From Lutibacter flavus (GTDB lineage: Bacteria > Bacteroidota > Bacteroidia > Flavobacteriales > Flavobacteriaceae): a stretch of 64,000 nt of DNA. The notes below the pieces were generated by a model that did not search any database, was not told the DNA's origin, and saw only the letters and a list, made by a program, of their open reading frames with translations. Each line of letters opens with the position of its first letter. The stretch's first letter is position 1. The stretch covers positions 1 to 64,000 of the forward strand of contig NZ_FZNX01000004.1 of the NCBI RefSeq assembly GCF_900188355.1, in the 5' to 3' direction. Shown piece after piece: positions 35,701 through 46,215 of the stretch. The position numbers and the translations under genes are program-made.

Positions 35701-36336
35701 ATGAAAAAGCATCTAATAATTCTTTTACTCTTAATTTTTTATAATCAATTATTCGCACAAACAAATTGGGAACGATTTAGGAAAGAGTCTTGTCCAATAA
35801 AAACATGGGTTTTATTACATCCGTTTAAAGCTAAAAAAGCATTGTTAATTTCAAAAGAAGCAATAAAAATAACTGATTCAATTGCTGAAACCAATTTGTT
35901 AGATAAAGATGGTTCTGGAGGACAAGTAGATGCTTTTAGACACGCATATTGGATGGCTAAATTACATCAGGAAATTGGTAGAAACGCTGCCCGTAATTTG
36001 GGTAAAGCTCATGAAAGAGATAATTATAAATCATTTAAGAAAGGGCATTTTGAAGATGGGACTTATCCAGACTATGCATCAAAAAAAATGGATTTATATA
36101 ATAATAAAATTGGTTTAACTTTTTCAGTAAAAAACGATACTAGATCTAATGTTGGACTTATTTATAAAATAATAAATGCCATTAAAAAAGGGGATTTAAA
36201 AGTTATAAAAAAAGATACAAAGGGAAATTATTTAACTTGTAATAATGAACAAATCTCTATTCAAGAGTTAAATAAATGGAAAAATAAAAAATGTTTGGTT
36301 TATTCAAATTACAAGCATTATTTACTCCAAAATTAA
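35701..36336 (+). CDS. Small secreted protein with DAFRHAYW motif (DUF6973-like)
   Basis: The 211-residue protein has a signal peptide (about 1-20, LFAQ). The core shows GQVDAFRHAYWMAKLHQEIGRNAARNLGKAHE followed by DYASKKMDLYNNKIGL, with conserved His, Asp and Glu that look like metal-binding or catalytic residues. It resembles the DUF6973 family, found in secreted proteins and at the C-terminus of wall-associated or toxin-like proteins; I am moderately sure. It begins 4 bp after the propeller gene, so the two are co-expressed. Function unknown. Confidence 0.7.
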   Translation: MKKHLIILLLLIFYNQLFAQTNWERFRKESCPIKTWVLLHPFKAKKALLISKEAIKITDSIAETNLLDKDGSGGQVDAFRHAYWMAKLHQEIGRNAARNLGKAHERDNYKSFKKGHFEDGTYPDYASKKMDLYNNKIGLTFSVKNDTRSNVGLIYKIINAIKKGDLKVIKKDTKGNYLTCNNEQISIQELNKWKNKKCLVYSNYKHYLLQN

Positions 36337-36352
36337 ATTGTAAACATTTTTG

Positions 36353-36415
36353 TCATATTCAGCTTGTCGAAATATCATTATTAAAAGAAAATAAACTTCG
36401 ACAAGCTGAATATGA
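36353..36415. repeat. REP-like hairpin with AGCTTGTCGAA motif
   Basis: TCATATTCAGCTTGTCGAA (36353-36371) pairs perfectly over 19 bp with 36397-36415, with a 25-base loop. The AGCTTGTCGAA core recurs in the hairpin at 47000-47050 and is common in Bacteroidota intergenic repeats. It lies between convergent genes and may act as a terminator. Confidence 0.75.
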
Positions 36416-36438
36416 TTTAAATATATGAAACCAACTTT

Positions 36439-39400
36439 TTAATATTTCAATTCTTCTAATTCTTCAAAAGGAGAAAGTGATAATTTTTCAACTGATGTTT
36501 TATAATTTACCCAATCTGTTTTATAGAATTCGTTAATTTTTGAAATTACAGCACCTACTTTTTCATCTGCATTTTTCATTAAGGTTGTTTCAGTTGTGCC
36601 AGGATTTTGTAATAAAGATCTAATATATCTGCTTGCTGAATATAAATAAGAAACATTACTAGGGAATTCTGTTGCAGTAATTCCTTGGCGTTTATCTTCT
36701 TTGCCAAGCATTTCGTCAAGTAAACCATCTATTCTCTTTAAAACTTCTGTATGAGATTTAAGTATGTCCTTGTATTTTTCTTTATTCTTTTGAGCTTTAA
36801 TCCTTTTTTGGTAGTCTGAAACAATTTCTTTTGAAGCTAATAACCTTTGGGTTGCTTTTCCTGCAACATCCATTTTATCTTCAAGTTGTTTTAGCATATC
36901 ATATTGATTTTTTAAAACTTCAAAAGGCATTTCAACTCTTGGATCGTAAGCAACTTCTATTTTTTCTTCCGCTGTTTGATTTCCGTAATGAAGTTTAATT
37001 TTATATGAACCAGGTAAAACTGTAACCCCTCTTCTTTCTTGAGCATTTTCACGTGCTTTTCTTCTAGATGGTCTTTGTTTTCCTTTTTCACCTAAATACC
37101 AATACATTCTGTGAACGCCATTTTCTTCAGGAGCTTTTCTTTTTATTGTACGAATTAATTCATTTTTATCATTAAAGACTTGAAAAATAATTGAATCATA
37201 TTTTACAGCAGGTTTTTCTGATTTTGCTTCAACAGTTTTTGCTGCTTTTTTCGATTTTTTTTCTTTTTTTGAAGCAGTTTTAGTTTCTTTTTTATGTTCA
37301 GGATTGTTAATGCTATACGTTATCATTGCACCTTGAGCTCTATTTTCACCATTATAAATGGCATTAGCTCCAAACCTGGTTCCTGATGGTTGTTGTGTTT
37401 GAGTTAGAAATGCAGCAGGAGGAGTAAATAAATACAAAGTTTTGTCCAATACTTCTTTTCCTTCTTTTGCGAGTGCTCTAAGTGGTCTAATATCATCCAA
37501 AATATAAACTGCTCTACCAAAAGTACCAATTATTAAATCGTGCTCACGAGGATGAATTGCTAAATCCATTGTAGAAACATTTGGAAAACTATTATTCCAT
37601 TTTGTCCAGGTTTTACCTTCATCAATACTAATATGCAATCCGTATTCGGTACCTAAAAACAACAAATTAGTTTCTTCTAGATCTTGAATTACGGAAAGGG
37701 CGTATCCAAAAGTTTCATCTTTCCCTTCTAATAAATTTACCCAGGTTTTACCAAAATCACGTGTTCTGTATAAATAAGGATTAAAATCGAATTGACGGTA
37801 ATTATTAACAACTACATAAGCTTCTCCTTTGTTAAATTTTGAAGCTCTAATTTGCGCAACCCAACTTCCTTCTGGCATTCCTTTAATGTTTTTTGAAACA
37901 TTTTCCCAAGTTTTTCCGCCATCTTGAGTTAATTGAATATTTCCATCATCTGTACCAGCCCAAATTAAGTTTTCATCAAATGTACTTGGTTCAATGGCTA
38001 AAATTGTACAATGATTTTCTGCACCTGTAGCATCCATAGTAATTCCGCCACTTTCATGTTGTTTCTGCTTATCCGGGTTATTTGTTGTTAAATCCGGTGA
38101 GATAATTTCCCAGATATGTCCTTTGTCTATTGACTTGTGTACAAACTGACTTCCAAAATAAATAGTCTCATTATCAATAGGATTCATTGAAATAGCAGAA
38201 TTCCAATTGAATCTTAGTTTTACATCAGCATCTGGATGTGTAGGTCTAATTCCTTTTGCATTTCCAGTAACTCTATCATATCTTCCAACATTACCTTGTT
38301 GAGACATTGCATAACCAAATCTTGCATCTTTTGGATCTGGAACTACATCAAAACCATCCCCAAACATTAATTCTTGCCAATAGGAATTACGTATTCCTTG
38401 ATCTTTTAATACGTATGCTGGTCCAACCCAAGAGCCGTTATCTTGTAATCCGCCATAAACATTATATGGAAATTCATTATCAACACTAATATGGTAAAAT
38501 TGAGCGACAGGGATATTTTCAGCAAAACGCCAAGTTTTACCTTTATCACGTGTAATATTTAAACCACCATCGTTTCCGTCAATCATATAATTTGGATCTT
38601 CAGGATGAATCCACCAGGCGTGATGATCTGGGTGGACCCCAACAGATGTTCCATAAGCAGGCATTAATTGAGTAAAGGATTTTCCGCCATCGTCACTTAC
38701 ATTTATATAGGTAAATACTGAATAAATTCGGTTTTCGTTTTTTGAATCTACATGAATGTCTGAATAATAAAAAGGTCTGTTTCCAATTCCTCCAGAGCCT
38801 CTTCCACTTGATTTGTCATTTATCATTTTCCATTTAATCCCGCCATCTTCAGATTTATAAAGTGCATTTTTTTTAGCTTCTACTAATGCATAAATAAATT
38901 TTGGATTACTTGGTGCAATTGCTAGTCCGATTCTACCTAAATTTCCTTTTGGCAAACCATCTTTATCACTTAATTTTTTCCAATTATCACCACCATCATA
39001 AGTAATGTAAATCCCAGAGCCTTCTCCACCAGAGTTAAAAGTCCAAGGTTTGCGTCTATGTTCCCACATAGAAGCAATTAGTTTATTTGGGTTAGTTGGG
39101 TCAACTACTAAATCTGCACAACCAGTTTTGTTATTTACAAATAAAGAGTTGCTCCAGGTTTTACCGCCATCAGTTGTTTTAAAAACACCACGCTCCGGAT
39201 GTTCGCCCCAAGGAGATCCAATTGCGCCAACATAAACTGTATTTGGATTGTCTTTATCAATAATTATTCTATGAATATTTCTGGTTTTTTCTAATCCTAC
39301 GGACTTCCAGGTCTTACCAGCATCCAAGCTTTTATAAAGTCCATAACCTCCTGTTAAACTATTTCGAGGATTTCCTTCGCCAGTTCCCGCCCAAACAACA

Positions 39401-39690
39401 TCGGAATTACTCTGTTGAATTGCAACGGCACCAATTGAGAGATTATTTTGTTTATCAAAAATAGGAGTCCAATCAACACCACCACTTTCAGATTTCCACA
39501 AGCCTCCGGAAGCTGTTCCGGCATAAATTATTTCGGGACTTTTATTAACTACATCAATAGCAGTAACCCTTCCGCTCATTCCAGCTGGACCAATAGATCT
39601 GGTTTTTATATTTTTTAATTTTTCGAAATCAATTTGTTGAGATGAAAGTGAAATTGAAAACACTAAAAATAATAGTGATAATTTTTTCAT
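36439..39690 (-). CDS. Secreted BNR/sortilin-like beta-propeller protein, long paralog
   Basis: The 1083-residue protein (signal peptide about 1-18, LSSQ) is a paralog of the convergent 922-residue gene. They share the N-terminal IGP..MSGRV.A.DV pattern, WAGTGEGNPRNS, GVFKTTDGGKTWSNSLF, DGNDGGLNITRDKGKTW and YNVYGGLQDNGSW. The propellers fill about residues 25-735. The C-terminal third is different: a Lys/Ala-rich linker (KKETKTASKKEKKSKKAAK), a beta-domain with PGSYKIKLHYG and a coiled helical tail. It may process or bind extracellular polymer, but no catalytic residues are evident. Not in an operon. Confidence 0.85.
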   Translation of the reverse strand: MKKLSLLFLVFSISLSSQQIDFEKLKNIKTRSIGPAGMSGRVTAIDVVNKSPEIIYAGTASGGLWKSESGGVDWTPIFDKQNNLSIGAVAIQQSNSDVVWAGTGEGNPRNSLTGGYGLYKSLDAGKTWKSVGLEKTRNIHRIIIDKDNPNTVYVGAIGSPWGEHPERGVFKTTDGGKTWSNSLFVNNKTGCADLVVDPTNPNKLIASMWEHRRKPWTFNSGGEGSGIYITYDGGDNWKKLSDKDGLPKGNLGRIGLAIAPSNPKFIYALVEAKKNALYKSEDGGIKWKMINDKSSGRGSGGIGNRPFYYSDIHVDSKNENRIYSVFTYINVSDDGGKSFTQLMPAYGTSVGVHPDHHAWWIHPEDPNYMIDGNDGGLNITRDKGKTWRFAENIPVAQFYHISVDNEFPYNVYGGLQDNGSWVGPAYVLKDQGIRNSYWQELMFGDGFDVVPDPKDARFGYAMSQQGNVGRYDRVTGNAKGIRPTHPDADVKLRFNWNSAISMNPIDNETIYFGSQFVHKSIDKGHIWEIISPDLTTNNPDKQKQHESGGITMDATGAENHCTILAIEPSTFDENLIWAGTDDGNIQLTQDGGKTWENVSKNIKGMPEGSWVAQIRASKFNKGEAYVVVNNYRQFDFNPYLYRTRDFGKTWVNLLEGKDETFGYALSVIQDLEETNLLFLGTEYGLHISIDEGKTWTKWNNSFPNVSTMDLAIHPREHDLIIGTFGRAVYILDDIRPLRALAKEGKEVLDKTLYLFTPPAAFLTQTQQPSGTRFGANAIYNGENRAQGAMITYSINNPEHKKETKTASKKEKKSKKAAKTVEAKSEKPAVKYDSIIFQVFNDKNELIRTIKRKAPEENGVHRMYWYLGEKGKQRPSRRKARENAQERRGVTVLPGSYKIKLHYGNQTAEEKIEVAYDPRVEMPFEVLKNQYDMLKQLEDKMDVAGKATQRLLASKEIVSDYQKRIKAQKNKEKYKDILKSHTEVLKRIDGLLDEMLGKEDKRQGITATEFPSNVSYLYSASRYIRSLLQNPGTTETTLMKNADEKVGAVISKINEFYKTDWVNYKTSVEKLSLSPFEELEELKY

Positions 39691-39824
39691 GATTGATTGT
39701 TTGAGAATTTTAGAATCTACTAATTTATAATTTTTTAGAATAGCTTATCAAAGAATTTCTTTTTATAATCATTCTAAATAAACAATAAGGTCAATTTATC
39801 TTTTAATACAAAAAATGAAAATGT

Positions 39825-39832
39825 TATATTTG
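39825..39832 (+). promoter_or_regulatory. sdh operon promoter -7 element (TATATTTG)
   Basis: Exact TAnnTTTG match 23 bp before the sdhC start, giving a short leader. Confidence 0.7.
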
Positions 39833-39855
39833 CTTCTTTAAAAAAAGAATAAAAA

Positions 39856-40530
39856 ATGAGCGTTTTATCATCATCAATTGCAAGGAAAGTAGCTATGGCT
39901 TTGTCAGCACTTTTCCTTATCATTTTCTTAGTTATTCATTTAGCGGTTAATTTAACTTCATTATTTAGTGAGGACGTTTTTAATGAAATGTCACATTTTA
40001 TGGGTACAAATCCTTTAATTCAGTTTGCTATGCAACCTGTATTAATATTTGGAGTTGTATTTCATTTTGTAATGGGATTTGTTTTGGAACTAAGGAATAA
40101 AAGAGCAAGAAATGTAAAATATGCGAAATTTAATGGTGCTGCAAGTGCTTCTTGGATATCAAGAAACATGGTTTACAGCGGTGCTGCTATTTTAGCATTT
40201 ATTGTATTGCACTTTATCGATTTTTGGATTCCAGAAATTAACACTAAATATATCTTAGGTGATATGAGTGGTGTTTTACCTGGAGAAGAAGGTTATCGTT
40301 ATTTCGAAGAACTACAACACAAATTTGTAAATCCGTTAAGAGTTGGTGCATATGTAGTAGCATTTATTTTCTTAGGCTTGCATTTGGCACATGGTTTTCA
40401 ATCAGCATTTCAATCAATGGGTTTTAACAATAAATACACAAAATGCGTGAAAAATTTAGGAACTATTTATTCAATAGTAATTCCTCTAGGATTTATCATT
40501 ATTGCATTGTGTCACCATTTTAACCATTAA
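39856..40530 (+). CDS. sdhC: Succinate dehydrogenase cytochrome b subunit
   Basis: The 224-residue integral membrane protein has five predicted membrane helices with well-placed His residues (FLVIHLAVN, FHFVMGF, VLHFIDFW, LGLHLAHGFQS), as expected for the dihaem cytochrome b of type B succinate:quinone oxidoreductases. It anchors the flavoprotein and Fe-S subunits to the inner membrane and reacts with menaquinone. It is first in the sdhCAB operon, 12 bp ahead of sdhA. A single membrane subunit and no sdhD is normal for this type. Confidence 0.94.
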   Translation: MSVLSSSIARKVAMALSALFLIIFLVIHLAVNLTSLFSEDVFNEMSHFMGTNPLIQFAMQPVLIFGVVFHFVMGFVLELRNKRARNVKYAKFNGAASASWISRNMVYSGAAILAFIVLHFIDFWIPEINTKYILGDMSGVLPGEEGYRYFEELQHKFVNPLRVGAYVVAFIFLGLHLAHGFQSAFQSMGFNNKYTKCVKNLGTIYSIVIPLGFIIIALCHHFNH

Positions 40531-40542
40531 TCTTAGAAGAAT

Positions 40543-42546
40543 ATGACTACTTTAAATTCAAAAGTACCTCAAGGTCCAATTAAAGATAAATGGACAGTTT
40601 ATAAAGAAAACGTAGATCTTGTAAATCCAGCGAACAAACGTAATATTGATATTATTGTTGTAGGAACTGGTTTAGCAGGAGGTTCTGCAGCGGCATCGTT
40701 AGCAGAATTAGGATATAACGTAAAAGCATTTGCTTATCAAGATTCTCCACGTAGAGCGCATTCAATTGCAGCACAAGGAGGGATTAACGCATCAAAAAAT
40801 TATCAAAACGATGGTGATTCTAACTATCGTTTATTTTACGATACAGTAAAAGGTGGAGATTACCGTTCACGTGAAGCAAACGTATTCCGTTTAGCTGAGG
40901 TGTCTGGAGCTATTATTGATCAATGTGTGGCGCAAGGGGTTCCTTTTGCACGTGATTATGGTGGATTATTGGATAACCGTTCGTTTGGCGGTGTTTTAGT
41001 ATCTCGTACTTTTTACGCGAAAGGACAAACAGGACAACAATTATTATTAGGATGTTATTCTGCAATGAACCGTCAAATTGCTCGTGGAAAGATTGAAATG
41101 TTCAATCGTCACGAAATGTTAGACGTTGTAAAAATTGATGGTAAAGCAAGAGGTATTATTGCACGTGATTTAATTACTGGTGAAATTGAGCGCCATTCAG
41201 CGCATGCAGTAGTTATTGCAACTGGTGGTTACGGAAATGTATATTTCTTATCTACAAACGCAATGGGATCTAATGCAACTGCAGCCTGGAAAATTCATAA
41301 AAAAGGAGCATTCTTTGCTAATCCTTGTATGACACAAATTCACCCAACGTGTATTCCACGTTCAGGAGATTACCAATCTAAATTAACGTTAATGTCTGAA
41401 TCATTACGTAATGATGGTAGAATTTGGGTACCTGCAAAAATGGAAGATGCTAAGGCAATTCAAGAAGGTAAATTAAAGCCAACTGAAATTGCTGAAGAAA
41501 ATAGAGATTACTATTTAGAAAGAAGATACCCTGCTTATGGTAACTTAGTACCACGTGATGTTGCATCAAGAGCTGCAAAAGAACGTTGTGATGCTGGTTT
41601 TGGTGTAAACGCAACAGGTGAAGCTGTATATTTAGATTTTGCTTCTGCAATAAACCGTTATGGTTCAGAGCAAGCAAAAATTAAAGGAATTGATAATGCT
41701 TCTAAAGAAGTTATTACTGAATTAGGTGAAGCTGTTATTGAAGCTAAATACGGAAACTTATTCCAAATGTATGAGAAAATCATCGCTGAGAATCCATACA
41801 AAACACCTATGATGATTTATCCTGCAACGCACTACACAATGGGTGGTGTTTGGGTTGATTATAACTTAATGACAACTGTTGATGGTTTATATTGTATTGG
41901 TGAAGCTAACTTCTCTGATCACGGTGCGAACCGTTTAGGAGCTTCTGCATTAATGCAAGGTTTGGCTGATGGTTATTTTGTATTGCCGTATACTATTGGA
42001 GCTTATTTATCTCATGATATTAGAACAGGTAAAATTCCAACAGACACTAAAGAGTTTGATGAAGCTGAAAAAGAAATTAAAGAAAAATTAGAATTCTTTA
42101 TCAATAATAAAGGAACACATTCTGTAGATTATTTCCATAAAAAGCTAGGTTTAGTTATGTGGAATAAAGTAGGAATGGCTCGTAATGAGAAGCACTTAAA
42201 AGAAGCTATCAAAGAAATTCAAGATATTCGTGAAGATTTCTGGAAAAACGTAAAAGTTCCTGGGGATTTAAATGAAATGAATGTTGAATTAGAAAAAGCT
42301 GGAAGAGTTGCTGATTTCTTAGAGTTAGGTGAATTGTTTGCAAAAGATGCTTTAAACAGAAACGAATCTTGTGGAGGTCATTTCCGTGAAGAGTATGTTA
42401 CTGAAGATGGAGAAGCATTGCGTGATGATAAAAATTACGCGTATGTAGCAGCTTGGGAATACACTGGTAAACCAAGTGAAGCAATTTTACATAAAGAAGA
42501 ATTAGAATTTAAAGATATCGAATTAAAAACTCGTTCATACAAATAA
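40543..42546 (+). CDS. sdhA: Succinate dehydrogenase flavoprotein subunit
   Basis: The 667-residue flavoprotein has the FAD dinucleotide-binding motif [19 protein letters not shown], the [20 protein letters not shown] region with the His that binds FAD covalently nearby, the substrate-site HPTCIPRSG and [12 protein letters not shown] segments, and [27 protein letters not shown] near the C-terminal third. It oxidises succinate to fumarate in the TCA cycle and respiratory chain. The length matches type B enzymes of Bacteroidota. It lies between sdhC and sdhB with gaps of 12 and 8 bp. Confidence 0.96.
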   Translation: MTTLNSKVPQGPIKDKWTVYKENVDLVNPANKRNIDIIVVGTGLAGGSAAASLAELGYNVKAFAYQDSPRRAHSIAAQGGINASKNYQNDGDSNYRLFYDTVKGGDYRSREANVFRLAEVSGAIIDQCVAQGVPFARDYGGLLDNRSFGGVLVSRTFYAKGQTGQQLLLGCYSAMNRQIARGKIEMFNRHEMLDVVKIDGKARGIIARDLITGEIERHSAHAVVIATGGYGNVYFLSTNAMGSNATAAWKIHKKGAFFANPCMTQIHPTCIPRSGDYQSKLTLMSESLRNDGRIWVPAKMEDAKAIQEGKLKPTEIAEENRDYYLERRYPAYGNLVPRDVASRAAKERCDAGFGVNATGEAVYLDFASAINRYGSEQAKIKGIDNASKEVITELGEAVIEAKYGNLFQMYEKIIAENPYKTPMMIYPATHYTMGGVWVDYNLMTTVDGLYCIGEANFSDHGANRLGASALMQGLADGYFVLPYTIGAYLSHDIRTGKIPTDTKEFDEAEKEIKEKLEFFINNKGTHSVDYFHKKLGLVMWNKVGMARNEKHLKEAIKEIQDIREDFWKNVKVPGDLNEMNVELEKAGRVADFLELGELFAKDALNRNESCGGHFREEYVTEDGEALRDDKNYAYVAAWEYTGKPSEAILHKEELEFKDIELKTRSYK

Positions 42547-42554
42547 GAAAGATT

Positions 42555-43298
42555 ATGAATTTAACGTTAAAAATTTGGAGACAAAAAGGGCCACAAGATA
42601 AAGGTCAAATGGTCGAATATAAAGTAACTGATATTTCAGAGCACATGTCTTTCTTAGAAATGATGGACATATTAAACGAAAGTTTAGTTGCTAACAATGA
42701 AGTGCCAATTGCTTTTGATCACGATTGTAGAGAAGGTATTTGTGGTATGTGTTCATTACATATTAATGGTGAACCTCACGGACCAGATAGAGGTATTACT
42801 ACTTGTCAGTTGCATATGCGTACTTTTAAAGATGGTGATACTATTTATATTGAACCATGGAGAGCTAAAGCATTTCCTGTAATTAAGGATTTAATTGTGG
42901 ATAGAATGGCTTTTGAGCGTATTCAACAAGCAGGTGGTTACATTTCTGTAAACACTTCAGGTAATACACAAGATGCAAATGCAATTCCTATTTCAAAATT
43001 GAATGCAGATTTATCGATGGATGCTGCTGCTTGTATTGGTTGTGGAGCTTGTGTTGCTAGTTGTAAAAACTCTTCAGCAATGTTATTTGTTTCTGCAAAA
43101 GTATCTCAGTTTGCGTTATTACCACAAGGTAAGGTTGAAGCTGCAGACCGTGTTAGAAATATGGTGAAACAAATGGATGAAGAAGGTTTTGGTAACTGTA
43201 CAAATACTGGAGCTTGTGAAGTAGAATGTCCTAAAGGAATTTCATTAGAAAACATTGCACGTATGAATCGTGAATATTTAAAGGCTAGTATTATTTAG
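42555..43298 (+). CDS. sdhB: Succinate dehydrogenase iron-sulfur subunit
   Basis: The 247-residue subunit contains the [2Fe-2S] ligands in CREGICGMC with a later Cys (TTCQLH), and the ferredoxin-type [11 protein letters not shown] and [15 protein letters not shown] clusters for the other Fe-S centres. It passes electrons from the flavin to the cytochrome b subunit. It closes the sdhCAB operon and is followed by a strong terminator. Confidence 0.96.
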   Translation: MNLTLKIWRQKGPQDKGQMVEYKVTDISEHMSFLEMMDILNESLVANNEVPIAFDHDCREGICGMCSLHINGEPHGPDRGITTCQLHMRTFKDGDTIYIEPWRAKAFPVIKDLIVDRMAFERIQQAGGYISVNTSGNTQDANAIPISKLNADLSMDAAACIGCGACVASCKNSSAMLFVSAKVSQFALLPQGKVEAADRVRNMVKQMDEEGFGNCTNTGACEVECPKGISLENIARMNREYLKASII

Positions 43299-43315
43299 AC
43301 TTAATATAAATTCAA

Positions 43316-43353
43316 TAAAAAAGCCTATTTCAAATAAGAAATAGGCTTTTTTA
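43316..43353 (+). terminator. sdh operon terminator
   Basis: AAAAAGCCTATTT-loop-AAATAGGCTTTTTT forms a 13-bp stem with a T-run. Confidence 0.92.
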
Positions 43354-43394
43354 TTGGTATAGAATTGATAATTTTATAAAAAATTTAAAAAGCT

Positions 43395-44180
43395 ATGAAA
43401 AATTATTATTTAAGAATTCCTATTTTATTTATTGTTAGTATTTTATTCTCTTGTTCTGATAATGAAGGAACAGAAAGTACCGAAAACAAAAAGGAGTATT
43501 TAATTACTCAAGTATCATCTATAGATCATACCCAAATCGATTTTGATGGTGTTGACAATACTTGGGATTATGAATATGATGAAAATCAAAAACTTATAAG
43601 TGTAACTCAATATAATCCTCGAGATACTTATTATAAAATTGAAAACAGGTTAATTTATGATTCAAATGGAATGCTTGAAAGAATTAAAGTAGTTAAAAAT
43701 ACTGCACAGCATCAAGATGAGTATTTAATAACTCACGAAGAAGGAAAGGTTTCACTATATAATTTTGGCGCTGATATTAAAAACTATTATTATGATTTGG
43801 ATGGTTTCATCACTAAAACTGAAGATGTTTTTATAGGATTTAATACAAATTTCAGTAATTATTTACTTAATAATGAGGATCAATTGGCTAAAGTTGAAAG
43901 TGGTGTAGATGGAGAAGTAATGTATACTAGGCTATTTATGGATTTTGATAAGAGTAAGCCTTTTCAATTTCATTATGTATTTCCAACTGAAGATTTTATA
44001 ATAATGTACGCTTTTAATTTAAAATTTAATGGTCTTGGAAAACCATCAACTTGGGATTATGGTTATTTTGAATATGACGTTGATAACAATGGTAATGTTA
44101 GTGAATTGAAAACCTTCAGTGATGTTGACAATATTACAGAATATGATGGAGGTTATAGATTTAAATATGTAGAAAAATAA
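43395..44180 (+). CDS. Hypothetical lipoprotein with YD-like beta-repeats
   Basis: The 261-residue lipoprotein (lipobox ILFSC, Cys about residue 20) consists of short beta-hairpin repeats such as WDYEYDENQKLISVTQYN, LIYDSNGMLERIKVV and YYYDLDGFITKTEDV, a pattern similar to RHS/YD-type or DUF4595-like repeats of Bacteroidota lipoproteins. It is probably anchored in the outer membrane. No function can be given. The next gene is a frameshifted paralog 8 bp downstream, so a duplication took place here. Confidence 0.82.
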   Translation: MKNYYLRIPILFIVSILFSCSDNEGTESTENKKEYLITQVSSIDHTQIDFDGVDNTWDYEYDENQKLISVTQYNPRDTYYKIENRLIYDSNGMLERIKVVKNTAQHQDEYLITHEEGKVSLYNFGADIKNYYYDLDGFITKTEDVFIGFNTNFSNYLLNNEDQLAKVESGVDGEVMYTRLFMDFDKSKPFQFHYVFPTEDFIIMYAFNLKFNGLGKPSTWDYGYFEYDVDNNGNVSELKTFSDVDNITEYDGGYRFKYVEK

Positions 44181-44188
44181 TATAGACT

Positions 44189-44952
44189 ATGAAAAGATTA
44201 AAATTTTGTTTTAGTTTATTCTTAATATTGCTATTTTTTTCATGCTCAAAAAATAATGAGGATTTAATACAAACTAAATATTTAATTGCTGAAATTAATC
44301 ATCACGACGGAGTTACAGATGATATCACTTATGTTAGTGAAATTGAATATGATTCAGAGGATAGATTGTTTTTAATTAAAAGTTTACAAAATATAATGTA
44401 AGTGATATTAGTAGGACATTATTTAAATATAATGATTTAAATGAGCTAACTTCAATTAGAAATGAAGGGGCGGATGGTTCATTTCATGAGTTAGAAGTTA
44501 CTAAAGAAAACGGAAAGATAACAGTAAAAGGATGGGACCAACCTTATCAAATTGTTTTTTACTATAATAACGATAATATGATAACTTTAAAAGAAGTTTG
44601 GTATAGTATTTCAAATCCAAATACTTTTAATTTCACCTACAATAATGAAAATCAGTTGGTTGAAATCTATGAGAAGATTGGTAGTATCACCCCAAAGACC
44701 ATTACATTTAATAAGTATACTATATCTAATCATTTTCCTTTTCCAGTTTATGTAAATACTTTTGGGGATCTTGATCTTATACTATCACACGCTTTTAATA
44801 TTAAATTTGGTAATAATGGCGTTCCAACAACTTCATTTGGTAATTCTGATTTTGAAAATTTTGAATATAATTTTGATAATAACAAAAATATAGTGAGAAT
44901 GAAATTAAATACTAATAATGTATTCTCTTTTAAATATAAAAGAGCTAATTAG
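44189..44952 (+). pseudogene. Frameshifted lipoprotein paralog
   Basis: The first part (44189-44401) encodes a lipoprotein signal (LLFFSCSKNNED) and the start of a protein like the gene upstream, then stops. The continuation lies in the -1 frame and runs to 44952 (KYNVSDISRTLFKYNDLNEL..., then NMITLKEVWYSISNPN...). Adding one A to the run at 44378-44381 would give a single frame of about 254 residues ending FSFKYKRAN, parallel to FRFKYVEK of the paralog. The total length of 764 bp fits a one-base loss. It could be a real pseudogene or a sequencing error in the A-run. Confidence 0.8.
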
Positions 44953-44970
44953 TATCAATATTATTATAAA

Positions 44971-45007
44971 CAAAAAACCTGTTTCAGAAATGAAACAGGT
45001 TTTTTTA
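44971..45007. terminator. Terminator after the lipoprotein pair
   Basis: AAAAAACCTGTTTCA-GAAA-TGAAACAGGTTTTTTT: a perfect stem of about 15 bp with a T-run. Confidence 0.92.
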
Positions 45008-45057
45008 TTTTATGAAGTTAAGTTTTAGTAAATTTAAAACCTAATTTCAAAATAGAG

Positions 45058-46215
45058 ATGCCTACATATCGGTCTAAAATCCAATCAAAATTACCAGCAG
45101 TTCCAACTTCCATATTTTCTATTATGAGTACTTTAGCGAACGAGCAAAAAGCGATTAACTTATCACAAGGTTTTCCTGATTTTGATAGTGATAAAAAGCT
45201 AATTCAATTAGTGAATAAAGCAATGTTAACTGGAAAAAATCAATATGCACCAATGCCTGGAATTTTTAGTTTGCGAAGAGAGATTTCAAAAAAAATGGAA
45301 AATTTATATGGTGTTTCTTATAATCCGGAATCTGAAATTACTATTACTGCTGGTGCGACTCAGGCAATTTTTACTGCAATAGCTGCCACTATTAAAAAAG
45401 ATGATGAAGTTCTAATTTTTAAGCCAGCTTATGATTGTTATGAACCAACAATTGAACTTTTTGGAGGGAAAGCAATTGCAGTTCAATTAAATCCAGAAGA
45501 TTTTAATATTGATTGGGAGTTGGTTAGAAGCTTGATTTCTAGCAAGACTAGAATGATTATAATTAACACACCTCATAATCCTTCAGGGAAAATATTATCG
45601 GCAATAGATATGCTGCAATTAGAAAATATATTAAAGGACACCAATATTTTATTGTTAAGCGATGAGGTTTATGAACATATTATTTTTGATGGAGAAATAC
45701 ACCAAACTGCAGCTTTATTTCCTGCATTAGCAGAGAGAGCTTTTATTACGGCTTCATTTGGAAAAACATTTCATAATACAGGTTGGAAAGTAGGGTATTG
45801 TTTAGCACCCAAAAATTTAATGGCTGAATTTAGAAAAGTGCATCAATTTAATGTGTTTAGTGTAAATCATCCAACACAAGTTGCTTTGGCAGAATATTTA
45901 AAAACGCCAAATAATTATTTAGAATTGGGTGCATTTTATCAACAAAAAAGAGATTTGTTTTTAAGTTTAATAAAAGATTCACGTTTTGAATTTACTCCTT
46001 CTAAAGGAACTTATTTTCAGTTGTTAAACTTTAAAAATATTACAGATGAAAATGACTTTGATTTTGCAATTAGATTAACAAAAGAGAACAAAATAGCTGC
46101 AATACCAATATCTGTGTTTAATGAAAATAAATTAGATACTAAAGTTTTGCGTTTTTGTTTTGCAAAAAAAGATGAAACCATTAACAAAGCAGCAGAAATA
46201 TTATGCAACATTTAA
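45058..46215 (+). CDS. Methionine-type aminotransferase (YbdL-like, PLP class I/II)
   Basis: The 385-residue enzyme is a fold-type I PLP aminotransferase: INLSQGFPDFDSD near the N-terminus, ITAGATQAIFTAIAA, NTPHNPSGKI, SDEVYEHIIFDG and the PLP-lysine motif ASFGKTFHNTGWKVGYC, with a late RFCFAKK Arg motif. The motif set matches YbdL/KAT-like enzymes, which transaminate methionine and glutamine. It overlaps the omega-amidase gene by 13 bp. That coupling is characteristic of methionine-type transamination, since the amidase clears the glutamine-derived keto acid. This supports a role in methionine salvage or keto-acid repair. Confidence 0.9.
   Translation: MPTYRSKIQSKLPAVPTSIFSIMSTLANEQKAINLSQGFPDFDSDKKLIQLVNKAMLTGKNQYAPMPGIFSLRREISKKMENLYGVSYNPESEITITAGATQAIFTAIAATIKKDDEVLIFKPAYDCYEPTIELFGGKAIAVQLNPEDFNIDWELVRSLISSKTRMIIINTPHNPSGKILSAIDMLQLENILKDTNILLLSDEVYEHIIFDGEIHQTAALFPALAERAFITASFGKTFHNTGWKVGYCLAPKNLMAEFRKVHQFNVFSVNHPTQVALAEYLKTPNNYLELGAFYQQKRDLFLSLIKDSRFEFTPSKGTYFQLLNFKNITDENDFDFAIRLTKENKIAAIPISVFNENKLDTKVLRFCFAKKDETINKAAEILCNI

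Noticed and set aside
41450-41677. 75-residue minus-strand frame inside sdhA
   Set aside because: Shadow of the real gene; Leu/His/Gln-rich nonsense.
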